In this document: positions 34,701 to 43,722 of the stretch, piece by piece
Layout of the letters: every line of letters starts with the position of its first letter
Numbering within the stretch: position 1 is the first letter of the stretch
Source of the DNA: Acidobacteriota bacterium
GTDB lineage: Bacteria > Acidobacteriota > Terriglobia > Bryobacterales > Bryobacteraceae
Reading direction: 5' to 3'
Assembly: GCA_017307505.1 (NCBI GenBank)
Contig: JAFKEE010000024.1
Coordinates: forward strand, 186,001 to 250,000
DNA: 64,000 nucleotides
Notes under the pieces: model-generated
Database searches by the model: none
Told to the model about the DNA's origin: nothing
Seen by the model: only the letters and a program-made list of their open reading frames with translations
Made by a program: the position numbers and the translations under genes

Positions 34701-36008
34701 ATGCCTTCTAAGGATTTAAAGCCTGGCAAGAAGCTGGGGCAAACCGGCAGCGGAAAAGGCCGGATCGTTTTGTGGGTAGTGATCCTCCTGGCTCTTGCCG
34801 GAGGGAGCTTCGCCGCTTACCGGTACTCCACCGCCAAGCCGGTGGAGGTTCCCACCGTCAGCGTCCGCAAGGGCGAGTTCACCATCACGATCAGCGCGCG
34901 CGGTGAAATCCGCTCCACCCGCTCGGTCACTCTCTCAGCTCCGCAGGTGCCGAATCCGACCATCACCACCCTGGCCGAATCCGGCAAGATGGTGAAAGCC
35001 GGCCAGGTAGTCGTCGAGTTCGATACCGCGCAGTATGAGAATTTTTATCTGAACTTCGTGACGAACGCCCGCACGGTCGACAGCGAAATCGTTCAGACAA
35101 AAGCCACCCACAAAATCACGGACGAGCAGGACGCGATGAGCCTGATGACGTCGGAGTACGACGTCCAGCGCGCCGGTCTGGAGGCCTCGAAGGCCGAGAT
35201 TCTGTCCGAGATCGAGGGTGCCAAGAACCGCATCAACGTCGGCTTGTCCGAAGGTGCGCTGAACCAGGTGAAGACCTCCGTCAAGGCCCACGACGTCAGC
35301 CAGCAGGCTGACCTGGAGCGGTTGGATACCCGCAAGAACAAGACCCTCCGCGACATGGCCCGCGTCAAGGATTACCTCGGCAAGATGACCATCCGCGCTC
35401 CGCAGGACGGCATCCTCAATGTCCTGCCCAACTTCCGCGCCCAGGGCAACTGGGGCCAGACGCCACCGGCCTTCAAGGAAGGTGACCGCGCCTGGACCGG
35501 CGCCGCTATCGCTGAAATTCCTGATCTCTCGGAAATGCGGCTGGAACTCAAGGTGGAGGAAGTGGACCGCGGCAAGATCCAACTGGGCCAGAGCGTCCGG
35601 GTGCGGATCGACGCCATCCAGGATAAGGAATTCGAAGCCACTCTGGACTGGATCAGTCCCATTGCTTCGCTCAACTTCCGCGGCTACGGCTCAGCCAATG
35701 AAAAGACCTTCCCCGCCCGGGCCACGCTGAAATCAGTGGACCCCCGGCTGCGGCCAGGGATGAGCGCAACAGGTATCGTCCTGATCGAGAGCCGGCCGGA
35801 CAGTTTGCTGATCCCGAACAAGGCCAGCTTCCTGCAGGCCGGAAAACCGCACGTCTGGATCCAGAAAGGCTCCGGTTTCCAATCGCGTGAAATCGAAGTC
35901 GGCAAGCGCAACGACAACGACATCATCGTCCTGAAAGGACTGCAGGCCGGGGATCGTGTCGCGCTGGAAGATCCGGCTGAAGTAGCGAAACGCGCAAAGA
36001 AATTATAG
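34701..36008 (+). CDS. HlyD-type membrane-fusion adaptor (second)
   Basis: This 435-residue periplasmic adaptor has one membrane helix (22-40). The first lipoyl half (EFTITISARGEIRSTRSVTL), a helical hairpin (about 115-230), the second lipoyl half (KMTIRAPQDGILNVLPN) and beta-barrel and membrane-proximal domains (about 265-425) follow. It has no low-complexity insert, unlike the adaptors on both sides. TTGGAGTATTGA precedes the ATG. It lies 33 bp after the first adaptor gene and 51 bp before the third. Confidence 0.88.
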   Translation: MPSKDLKPGKKLGQTGSGKGRIVLWVVILLALAGGSFAAYRYSTAKPVEVPTVSVRKGEFTITISARGEIRSTRSVTLSAPQVPNPTITTLAESGKMVKAGQVVVEFDTAQYENFYLNFVTNARTVDSEIVQTKATHKITDEQDAMSLMTSEYDVQRAGLEASKAEILSEIEGAKNRINVGLSEGALNQVKTSVKAHDVSQQADLERLDTRKNKTLRDMARVKDYLGKMTIRAPQDGILNVLPNFRAQGNWGQTPPAFKEGDRAWTGAAIAEIPDLSEMRLELKVEEVDRGKIQLGQSVRVRIDAIQDKEFEATLDWISPIASLNFRGYGSANEKTFPARATLKSVDPRLRPGMSATGIVLIESRPDSLLIPNKASFLQAGKPHVWIQKGSGFQSREIEVGKRNDNDIIVLKGLQAGDRVALEDPAEVAKRAKKL

Positions 36009-36059
36009 CGGGCAGAACGTCGTACCCAGAAAGACACGGCAGTAACGAGATCGCAATCC

Positions 36060-38120
36060 ATGAAGAAAGTCGTTTTCCGTCTAATCCTGATCGCTGTGGT
36101 CCTTGGGGCCGGCTATGGCGTGTACCACTTTTTCCAGGGCATGTCCTCACGGCAGCAAAGCATCCCCACCACCAAAGTCAGGAGGGGCGATGTAGTGGTG
36201 CGCAGCTTCACACGCGGAGAACTGCGGGCGGTGCGCACGGCGAGTCTCGCTGCTCCTAATCTGTTCGGTACGGTACAGGTCACGAAGCTGGCTCCTCTTG
36301 GAGCGTTGGCCCGGGAAAAGAACCTGATCGTAGAGTTTGACGACTCCGAAGTGCTGTCCCGCCTGGAGTCCCGCCAGCTCGAACTCGAGCAGGTGGACGA
36401 GCAGATCAAGAAGTCGCAAGCCGATCTGGCCATTCGCAACAATCAGGACCAGGTGGATCTCCTGAGGGCCCGCTATGCGGTCCGGCGCGCTGAACTGGAA
36501 GTGAAGCGCAACGAGATTCTTGCCGCGATCGACCAGAAGAAGAACCTCCTGAATCTGGACGAAGCACGCCGCCGCCTGAAGCAGCTGGAAAGCGACATCA
36601 AATCGAAGCAGGAACAGGCGCTGGCCGAGTTGAACGTTTTGCGTGAGAAACGCAACCGCAGCCTGCTGGACATCAACCGCGAAAAGATGCGGCTCTCGCA
36701 GGTGAAACTGCTATCTCCCATCGGCGGCCTCGTTGCGGTCCGGCAGAACCGCAGCGGATTCTCCGGAATGTTCGGCACGCAGGTGCCTGACATCCGCGAA
36801 GGCGATCAGGTGCCGCCCGGTACTCCGGTCGCGGATGTACTGGACCTTTCCGAGTTGGAAGTCATCGCCCGCGTTGGTGAGTTGGACCGCGCGAATCTGC
36901 GGGAAGGCCAGGAAGTGGTCATCCGGCTGGATGCGCTGGCCGAGAAGGTATTTGACGGAAAGATCAAGAGCATGAGCGGCACGGCGAGCGCCAACGTATT
37001 CAGCTCTGATCCTGGCAAGAAGTTCGACGTCGTCTTCTCCATCGACATGAAGCAGTTGCTGACGTCGCTCGGCGCGAAGCCGGACGCCATTGCGCGCATC
37101 CTGGCGCTGGCGGACGAGAACCGCAAGAAGCCGCTTAGCGTGACCACGGGTTCGATGTTTGGCGGAATGCCGGGCATGGCCGGGTTGACCGGGATGGGCG
37201 GCGGCGCACAGGCTGGCGGTATGCAGGCCGGTGGCATGCAGGCTGGCGGCGCCGGCGGTGGTATGCAGTCCGGCGGCATGCAGGGCGCGATGCAGGGTGG
37301 CGGCATGCAAGGCGGAATGGCCGGGGCGGACCAGGCTGGCGGCCAGGGCGGCGGACAACGGCGGGCAGGTGGCTTTGGCATGGGTGCCAATTCCAACATG
37401 ACCCCCGAGCAACAGAAGAAAATGCAGGAGATCCTCAAGAAGGCGCTGAACGGCAAGTCGATGATCGACCTCTCGCCCGAAGATCGCCAGGCGGTCTTTG
37501 CCAAGGTCAGGGAAGAGGCCAAAAAGGCTGGCATCGAGATGCCGCAGCGGGGCGGCAATCGCGGCGGTGGTACGGAGACCGCCGGTGGTACCGGCGCCCC
37601 GGGCGCAGCCGGTGGCCGTGGCGCGGCAGCCGGAGCTCCTTCGTTTGGTCCGCAGGCTCCCGGCGCGGCCGCTGGCGGCAACCGTGGCGGCATGATGGGC
37701 ATGGGTTCCGGCGGCGCTGGCGGTTTCTCCGCCAAGGATCTTGAGAACGCTACATTGCCTCCTCCTCCGGAAGAGGGCGACACCATGGAAGTGCTTCTGC
37801 GGCCGGGTCTTCTGGCCGATGTGGAAATCCTGGTGGAGAAGGTGCCGAACGCCATCTACGTGCCGAACCAGAGCATCTTCGAGAAGGACGGCAAGCCAGT
37901 TGTCTACGTAAAATCCGGGGATAACTGGGTGGCCCGGAACATCAAGGTCGACAAACGGTCTGAATCGGTCACCGTGATCACTTCGGGCGTGAATCCAGGC
38001 GACACCATCTCGCTGGCGGATCCGAATGCAAAGCCCGGCGACAAGAAGAAAGCGGATGAGAAGAAATCCGGCGGAGCCGCGGGCGCACTCCCGGTTGGCG
38101 GTTCAAAGGGTGGGCAGTAA
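36060..38120 (+). CDS. HlyD-type membrane-fusion adaptor with Gly/Met/Gln-rich inserts (third)
   Basis: This 686-residue adaptor has an N-terminal helix (5-27), a lipoyl domain and a helical hairpin (about 100-215). In its beta-barrel region it carries a large insert of about 200 residues (362-560). The insert has two low-complexity blocks, one of repeated GGMQAGGMQ-type units and one of Gly/Ala/Pro, separated by a helical stretch (MTPEQQKKMQEILKKALNG). The end of the protein returns to adaptor-like sequence with KPVVYVKSGDNWVARNIKV. The permease gene follows after 3 bp. Confidence 0.85.
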   Translation: MKKVVFRLILIAVVLGAGYGVYHFFQGMSSRQQSIPTTKVRRGDVVVRSFTRGELRAVRTASLAAPNLFGTVQVTKLAPLGALAREKNLIVEFDDSEVLSRLESRQLELEQVDEQIKKSQADLAIRNNQDQVDLLRARYAVRRAELEVKRNEILAAIDQKKNLLNLDEARRRLKQLESDIKSKQEQALAELNVLREKRNRSLLDINREKMRLSQVKLLSPIGGLVAVRQNRSGFSGMFGTQVPDIREGDQVPPGTPVADVLDLSELEVIARVGELDRANLREGQEVVIRLDALAEKVFDGKIKSMSGTASANVFSSDPGKKFDVVFSIDMKQLLTSLGAKPDAIARILALADENRKKPLSVTTGSMFGGMPGMAGLTGMGGGAQAGGMQAGGMQAGGAGGGMQSGGMQGAMQGGGMQGGMAGADQAGGQGGGQRRAGGFGMGANSNMTPEQQKKMQEILKKALNGKSMIDLSPEDRQAVFAKVREEAKKAGIEMPQRGGNRGGGTETAGGTGAPGAAGGRGAAAGAPSFGPQAPGAAAGGNRGGMMGMGSGGAGGFSAKDLENATLPPPPEEGDTMEVLLRPGLLADVEILVEKVPNAIYVPNQSIFEKDGKPVVYVKSGDNWVARNIKVDKRSESVTVITSGVNPGDTISLADPNAKPGDKKKADEKKSGGAAGALPVGGSKGGQ

Positions 38121-38123
38121 GTT

Positions 38124-39383
38124 ATGACGTCGTTCCTGCAGGCAGTCCTGCCTGAAATCTACATGGGGCTTTCGAGCCTCCTGGTTCATAAACTCCGCAC
38201 CATGCTCACCATGTTGGGCATGATCTTCGGCGTGGGCGCCGTGGTGGCCATGCTGGCCATCACCGCTGGTGTCGAAAAGGAGATGCTCTCTTACATCGAT
38301 CTGCTTGGCGTGAACAATATCATCATCGAAGCCAAGGAGGCGGTTGACCGCAACGAACTCCAGCAGCGCCGGGCGGTGAGCCCGGGCATGACCTTCCGGG
38401 ACTACCGGGCGATCATGGAGAACACCCAGGGCATTGAGAAGGCGACGCCTCGCAAGCGCTTCAAGCCCTTGAAGGTGCTGCCCAAGACTGCGGCCGAGCC
38501 GCCGATGCTCATCGGTGTGGAGCCCGATTACCGCGAGATCCAAAGCCTGAAACTCGTGGAAGGGCGGTTCTTCAACGATGAAGAAAACGCCACCGCGGCT
38601 CCGGTCTGCGTGCTGGGTGAGACGACGAAGGTCAACCTGTTGGGCTACGAGCCCGCGGTGGGCAAGTACGTCAAGATCAATGACACCTGGCTGCAGGTGG
38701 TGGGTGTGATGGCTTCCCAGTCCGGCGGCGACACGGATGTGGAAGGCGTCGAAATCCTCTCCAGAAATAATCTGGTGGTCAGCCCGCTCCGCACCGTAAT
38801 GTTTCGCTTCGAGGACGGTAATAGCTACCTGAAGGATGAGATCGACGGCATCTACCTGCGCGTCAAGCCGGGCACGAATTCCATCGAGACGGCGGCCGTC
38901 ATCAATGCCATTCTGGCCGCGGTTCATAAGGACGCGGGCGACTACAACGTGACCGTGCCGGCCGGGCTGTTGGAGCAGAAGAAGCGGACCAGTGACATTT
39001 TTAAAATCGTCATGATTTGTATCGCCGGTATCAGTCTATTGGTAGGCGGCATCGGCATCATGAACATCATGCTGGCGACTGTGTTGGAACGAACCCGGGA
39101 AATCGGTATCCGGCGCGCGATTGGTGCACGCCAGGCCGACATCGTGCGTCAGTTCCTCACAGAAGCGGTCATGATCTCGATCATTGGCGGGTTCCTCGGA
39201 ATTGTGTTCGGAGTGACGTTGGCGCAGATCATCGCGGCCGCGGCCGGCTGGTCCACCGTGGTGACGTTCACTTCCATCGCCGTGGCATTCGGCGTCTCAG
39301 TCGGCATCGGGCTGCTTTTCGGCATTTACCCGGCCGTTCAAGCTGCCAGACTCGATCCGATTGAGGCCATCCGGTATGAGTAG
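38124..39383 (+). CDS. MacB-like ABC transporter permease
   Basis: This 419-residue protein has the MacB permease layout. One N-terminal transmembrane helix (about 23-45) is followed by a periplasmic MacB_PCD domain (about 50-270) and three C-terminal helices of the FtsX domain, with SLLVGGIGIMNIMLATVLER near residue 300 and PAVQAARLDPIEAIRYE at the end. It lacks the fused N-terminal ATPase domain of Escherichia coli MacB. No separate ATPase gene lies in this operon, so it must use one encoded elsewhere. Its partners are the three adaptors upstream and the TolC-like protein downstream. Confidence 0.9.
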   Translation: MTSFLQAVLPEIYMGLSSLLVHKLRTMLTMLGMIFGVGAVVAMLAITAGVEKEMLSYIDLLGVNNIIIEAKEAVDRNELQQRRAVSPGMTFRDYRAIMENTQGIEKATPRKRFKPLKVLPKTAAEPPMLIGVEPDYREIQSLKLVEGRFFNDEENATAAPVCVLGETTKVNLLGYEPAVGKYVKINDTWLQVVGVMASQSGGDTDVEGVEILSRNNLVVSPLRTVMFRFEDGNSYLKDEIDGIYLRVKPGTNSIETAAVINAILAAVHKDAGDYNVTVPAGLLEQKKRTSDIFKIVMICIAGISLLVGGIGIMNIMLATVLERTREIGIRRAIGARQADIVRQFLTEAVMISIIGGFLGIVFGVTLAQIIAAAAGWSTVVTFTSIAVAFGVSVGIGLLFGIYPAVQAARLDPIEAIRYE

Positions 39384-39411
39384 TTTTCATCGCTATCATC
39401 AGGTCCAACCC

Positions 39412-41163
39412 ATGCGTTTTCTTGTTGTTCTTCTTTGCACTACACTCATTGCGCCTGCGCAACAACCGCCCGCCGGCCCGGCGCCGGCGCCCGCTCCTGC
39501 TCCTGCCCCCGCCCCCGCGACTCAGACAACATCCGCCCAACCGCCAGTGAGTTCCGGGGCTGTCGCACGCATGAATGCGGCCATTTCCGAACCGAGCGCA
39601 CCCTGGATTGGTTCCGGCAACTGGTGGCGTAAGACCTTTGCATCGAACGACCTGACGGTCACCGTCGACGGCCCGGTGCGTTTGAAAGACTATGTTGTCG
39701 ACGGCAAGCTGACGCTTTCGTTGAAAAACTATCTTGACCTGGTAGTCGCCAACAACACGGATATCGCCGTGCAGCGTTTGACCCTCGAGTCCCCGAAAAA
39801 CGCGATCCAGCGCGCCTTCGGCGTTTTCGACCCGGTCATCAACAGTTCATTCTCGGCCACCCGCGCCAAGACGCCCTCCACCAACACCCTGCAGGGCGCC
39901 AACGTGCTGAACCAGTTGGATCAACCCTTTCAGGCTTCCTATCAGCAACTGTTCGCACCCGGCACGCAGGTGAATACGACGCTCAATATGTCCAAGACGT
40001 CGACGAACAACCAGTTCAACCAGTACAACCCGGCGTTGACGACATCCTGGAGTTCGAGTTTCAGCCAGCCGCTGTTGCGAAACCGCGGCATCTATGTGAA
40101 CCGGCTGCCCATCACGATCGCGCGGGCCCAGCGCAAGACGTTCGAACTGTCCCTGGAAAGCACCCTGCAGCAACTGCTGGTCACGGCGGAGAACGCCTAT
40201 TGGGACGTAATCAGTGCCCGGGAACGCTTGAAGGTGCAGGAACAGGCGCTGTTCCTCGCAGACCAGGCGCTGAAGCGCTCTCAGAAGGAAGTTGAGCTGG
40301 GCGCCACCTCGCCGCTGGAAATCTTCCAGCCGCAGCAGAACTATGCGACCGCGGAAATCAACCTGACGCAGGTGAAGTATCAGCTCCAGATTGCGGAAGA
40401 CGCCCTGCGCCGCCAGATCAGCGCCGATCTGGATCCCGATGTGCGAAAGCTGCCCATCGTGCTGACCGAGGACTCCAAGACCGCTGCCGATGAAGCTGCG
40501 CTCGATGCCGACGCTCTTGTGAAGATGGCCCTTCAGAAGCGGCCGGACCTGATTGCCGTGAAGCAGACCCTGGATGTCAACGATCTGCAGATCCAGAGCT
40601 CTCTCAACCTGCTGAAGCCGAACCTCAGCCTGGGCGGCCGCTACAGCACGACCGGCCGCGGCGGCACCGCTTTCGCCACCGATCCGGTGACCGGAATCCG
40701 GACGCCAATTCCAGGGGGCATCACGGACGCTTTCGGCCAGTATTTTGACTACAATACCTTTTCGTTCAACCTCACGTTGAACTTCCCGCTGCGCGACCGG
40801 GCCGCCTCGGCGAACCTCGCCGATTCTGTGGTGAACAAGAAGTTGACCGCGCTGCGCCAGCGCTCTCTCGAACAGTCTGTCCGGCAGGACGTGTTGACCG
40901 CCATCAACCAGGTTGAGAACAGCCGGGCTTCGGTCAAGCTGGCCATGGTCGCCCTCGACTTCGCCCAGAAGCGTGCCGACGCCGACCAGAAACGCTACGA
41001 CTTGGGCGTCATCACGATCTTCTTCCTGCTCGCGTCCCAGAACGACCTGACGCAGGCTCAGTCTACCCTCGTCAACAGCACGGTGAACTACCGCCGCAAT
41101 GTTCTCAACCTGCAACAGCGGGTTGGGAATTTGCTGGAGGTCAAAGGCATCGTGATGCAGTAG
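39412..41163 (+). CDS. TolC-family outer membrane efflux protein
   Basis: This 583-residue outer-membrane channel protein starts with a signal peptide (MRFLVVLLCTTLIAPAQ) and a Pro/Ala-rich linker. Two OEP repeats follow, with the typical AENAYWDVISARERLKVQEQ and, in the second half, QVENSRASVKLAMVALDFAQ and LASQNDLTQAQSTLVNS. I chose the ATG at 39412 for the signal peptide; the ATG at 39376, overlapping the permease stop, would add 12 residues. It is the last gene of the export operon; a strong terminator follows. Confidence 0.9.
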   Translation: MRFLVVLLCTTLIAPAQQPPAGPAPAPAPAPAPAPATQTTSAQPPVSSGAVARMNAAISEPSAPWIGSGNWWRKTFASNDLTVTVDGPVRLKDYVVDGKLTLSLKNYLDLVVANNTDIAVQRLTLESPKNAIQRAFGVFDPVINSSFSATRAKTPSTNTLQGANVLNQLDQPFQASYQQLFAPGTQVNTTLNMSKTSTNNQFNQYNPALTTSWSSSFSQPLLRNRGIYVNRLPITIARAQRKTFELSLESTLQQLLVTAENAYWDVISARERLKVQEQALFLADQALKRSQKEVELGATSPLEIFQPQQNYATAEINLTQVKYQLQIAEDALRRQISADLDPDVRKLPIVLTEDSKTAADEAALDADALVKMALQKRPDLIAVKQTLDVNDLQIQSSLNLLKPNLSLGGRYSTTGRGGTAFATDPVTGIRTPIPGGITDAFGQYFDYNTFSFNLTLNFPLRDRAASANLADSVVNKKLTALRQRSLEQSVRQDVLTAINQVENSRASVKLAMVALDFAQKRADADQKRYDLGVITIFFLLASQNDLTQAQSTLVNSTVNYRRNVLNLQQRVGNLLEVKGIVMQ

Positions 41164-41185
41164 CGGAAACCCCTATCATGGAAGG

Positions 41186-41218
41186 GAGGGCGGGCTGCGG
41201 CCTGCCCTCTTCTTTTTT
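41186..41218 (+). terminator. Rho-independent terminator of the export operon, abutting the mutL start codon
   Basis: GAGGGCGGGC (41186-41195) pairs with GCCTGCCCTC (41200-41209) around a TGCG loop, 10 bp with one G-U pair. TTCTTTTTT follows (41210-41218). The next base is the A of the mutL ATG at 41219. Confidence 0.75.
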
Positions 41219-43153
41219 ATGGGCCGTATTCGCATTCTCTCCGACAACGTCGCTAACAAGATCGCCGCCGGCGAGGTGGTGGAACGGCCAGCCTCGGTCA
41301 TTAAGGAGCTGCTGGAGAACTCGCTGGACGCCGGGGCGACCGACATCCGGGTGGAAGTCGAAAGCGGCGGCCGCCGCCTGTTGCGCATTGTCGACAACGG
41401 CTGTGGAATGCTCCGCGACGATGCCATGCTAGCCTTTGAGCGGCATGCCACCTCGAAGCTGTCCAATGTTGACGAATTGGAAGCGATTGCCACGCTCGGG
41501 TTTCGCGGCGAAGCGTTGCCGTCGATTGCCTCGGTTTCCCGGCTTGTCCTGGAGACCCGTTCGCCGGACGAACCGACGGGGACAAGGGTTGAGATCTCCG
41601 GCGGCAAGCTGCTGAGCTGCGAAGAGAGCGCCCTGCCTGCGGGCACCGCCATCACCGTTCGCGACCTGTTCTTCAACGTCCCGGCCCGCAAGAAGTTCCT
41701 GCGCAGCGACCAGACGGAACTGGCGCACATCGCCTCGCTGGTCACGCATTATTCCTTGGCTCATCCCGAGAAGTCGTTCGAACTGACTCACGCGGGCAAG
41801 GAGTTGCTGCGCGTGACCCCGGTGCTCACGGACCGGGAGCGCGTGTTCCAGGTCTTCGGCGCCGAGGCGTTGGAGGATCTGGTCGAATTGCCGCAGCGTG
41901 AAGTAGGAGAGGGCCGCTTCCGTCTCTCCGGCTTCATCTCCCGGCCCCAGGTGCAGAAGACGAATCGCAACTCGATCTTCCTGTTTGTGAACAGGCGGCT
42001 GATCCGCGACCGGCTGCTGATGCACGCCATCACGGCGGCCTACTACAACCTGATGCCGCCGGCCTGTTACCCGTTCGCGCTGCTGTTCGTGGATTGCGAT
42101 CCGGCGGAAGTGGATGTCAACGTACATCCCTCGAAGACGGAAGTCCGCTTCCGGAACAGCAGCTATGTCCACGACCATGTTCGGGATTCCCTGCGGGCCA
42201 CGCTGATCGAGCAGCGCCCCGTGCCCAGCGCCCCGCCGCCGGGTACTCCCTTCCTGGAGGGACCGTCGGGACAATCCGCGACCCGGCTTCCTTACTCCGA
42301 GTTCACGCAGACCATCGAGAACTTCCGCTACGACGAAGCCCGGCCGGTGCTGCCCCCTCCGGAGGAGGGCCAACCGTCCCAATCGATGCAGATTCCGGAG
42401 TACACCCTGCGGCCTGTGGCGCCACCGCCGGCGCGCTTCGATTTCAGCGGCGGCGAGCCGATCACGATGGATCCGCAACCGGCTGGGGCGGAGCCTCTAC
42501 GGCTGAAAATCCCAGATACGCACGGTGGGTTCCCGGCTGGCTTCGATCTGGACGCGCCGCAGGGGATGATCTCACTCGACGACCTGCGGGTGATGGGCCA
42601 ACTGCACGATAGCTTCATCATTGCCGCCGGCCGGGACGGCCTGTGGATCATCGACCAGCATGTTGCCCACGAACGGATTCTTTTCGAAAAAGTACTGGCG
42701 CAGCAGGCGGCAGGCCGCGTGGAACAACAACGGCTGCTCCTGCCCATCGTGCTGCAACTGACGCCGTCGCAGCAAGTGGAGTACGAGCGGATCGCCGACG
42801 ACCTGGCTCGCGCTGGTTTCGAAACAGAGCCATTCGGCCAGCGTACCATCGCGGTGAAAGCGGCGCCCTCCGATCTGTCCACGGGCGACCTGGAACGGGC
42901 TATCTTTGAAATCCTCGAAATCGCCGAGACGGAGCTCCGCCGCGTGAGTGTCGACGACTTCCGCCGAGGGATTGCCGCGTCGGTGGCCTGCCGGGCCGCC
43001 ATCAAGATCAACATGCGCCTGGACCAGACGCGCATGGACTACCTGCTGCGGGAACTGGCCCGGACGCAGTACCCCATGAGCTGCCCGCACGGCCGGCCCG
43101 TGGCACTGCGATACTCCACGCGCGAGATCCTCCGGAGTTTCCACCGCATCTAG
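41219..43153 (+). CDS. mutL: DNA mismatch repair protein MutL (with endonuclease motif)
   Basis: MutL couples mismatch recognition by MutS to strand removal. The 644-residue protein has the GHKL ATPase motifs KELLENSLDAGA (29-40) and DNGCGM (59-64), FRGEALPSIASVSRL, and a C-terminal dimerization domain. There, DQHVAHERILFE (479-490) fits the DQHA(x)2E(x)4E endonuclease motif with Val for Ala, and SCPHGRP is also present. It should therefore nick DNA itself, unlike the Escherichia coli protein. The Pro-rich linker covers about 340-455. The start matches the family exactly, yet no free ribosome-binding site is seen because a terminator hairpin lies directly upstream. Confidence 0.95.
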   Translation: MGRIRILSDNVANKIAAGEVVERPASVIKELLENSLDAGATDIRVEVESGGRRLLRIVDNGCGMLRDDAMLAFERHATSKLSNVDELEAIATLGFRGEALPSIASVSRLVLETRSPDEPTGTRVEISGGKLLSCEESALPAGTAITVRDLFFNVPARKKFLRSDQTELAHIASLVTHYSLAHPEKSFELTHAGKELLRVTPVLTDRERVFQVFGAEALEDLVELPQREVGEGRFRLSGFISRPQVQKTNRNSIFLFVNRRLIRDRLLMHAITAAYYNLMPPACYPFALLFVDCDPAEVDVNVHPSKTEVRFRNSSYVHDHVRDSLRATLIEQRPVPSAPPPGTPFLEGPSGQSATRLPYSEFTQTIENFRYDEARPVLPPPEEGQPSQSMQIPEYTLRPVAPPPARFDFSGGEPITMDPQPAGAEPLRLKIPDTHGGFPAGFDLDAPQGMISLDDLRVMGQLHDSFIIAAGRDGLWIIDQHVAHERILFEKVLAQQAAGRVEQQRLLLPIVLQLTPSQQVEYERIADDLARAGFETEPFGQRTIAVKAAPSDLSTGDLERAIFEILEIAETELRRVSVDDFRRGIAASVACRAAIKINMRLDQTRMDYLLRELARTQYPMSCPHGRPVALRYSTREILRSFHRI

Positions 43154-43161
43154 AATGGGGT

Positions 43162-43722
43162 ATGGAGAGTATCCCCGCCACTGCGGCGCTGATCCTGATC
43201 GATCTGCAGCGCGCCATCGACGATCCGTCCTGGGGAGTCCGCAACAACCCGGACGCTGAGCGGTTGGGTTCCTCCCTGCTCGCAGCCTGGAGGGCGAGCG
43301 GGCGGGCGGTGTATCACGTACGGCATGATTCCGTCGAACCCAATTCCACCTACCGGCCCGGGCAGCCTGGCCACGACTTTAAACCCGAGTTCGAGCCACA
43401 CGCCGATGAGCCGGTGACCGGGAAGCACACGGGCAGCGCGTTCGAAGGGACGGAGTTGGGCGAACGCATGGCCACCGGATGCCACGAGGTTCTGGTGGTA
43501 TTCGGGGTCATCACGAATAACTCGGTGGAATCCACAGTCCGCCATGCCGCCTGCCTGGGCTACCGTGTGTTGCTGGCCGCAGACGCCTGCTTTACTTTCG
43601 CCAAGGTCGACTGGAACGGCGTACCGCGGACTGCCGACGAAGTGCATGCGATGTCCCTGGCAAACCTGCATGGTGAGTACTGTACCGTTGCCACTTGTGC
43701 CGAGATTCAGGGGGCCCTCTAA
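43162..43722 (+). CDS. Isochorismatase-like hydrolase with Ser at the usual Cys position
   Basis: This 186-residue protein has the isochorismatase fold. The conserved Asp is in LILIDLQRAI, the conserved Lys region is GKHTGSAFEGT, and the third catalytic element is GVITNNSVESTVRHA. In cysteine hydrolases of this superfamily the third element usually reads xTxxCVxxTxR; here Ser replaces Cys (residue about 119). It is therefore uncertain that this is a typical amidase such as nicotinamidase. It lies 8 bp after mutL and overlaps the next gene by one base. Confidence 0.82.
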   Translation: MESIPATAALILIDLQRAIDDPSWGVRNNPDAERLGSSLLAAWRASGRAVYHVRHDSVEPNSTYRPGQPGHDFKPEFEPHADEPVTGKHTGSAFEGTELGERMATGCHEVLVVFGVITNNSVESTVRHAACLGYRVLLAADACFTFAKVDWNGVPRTADEVHAMSLANLHGEYCTVATCAEIQGAL

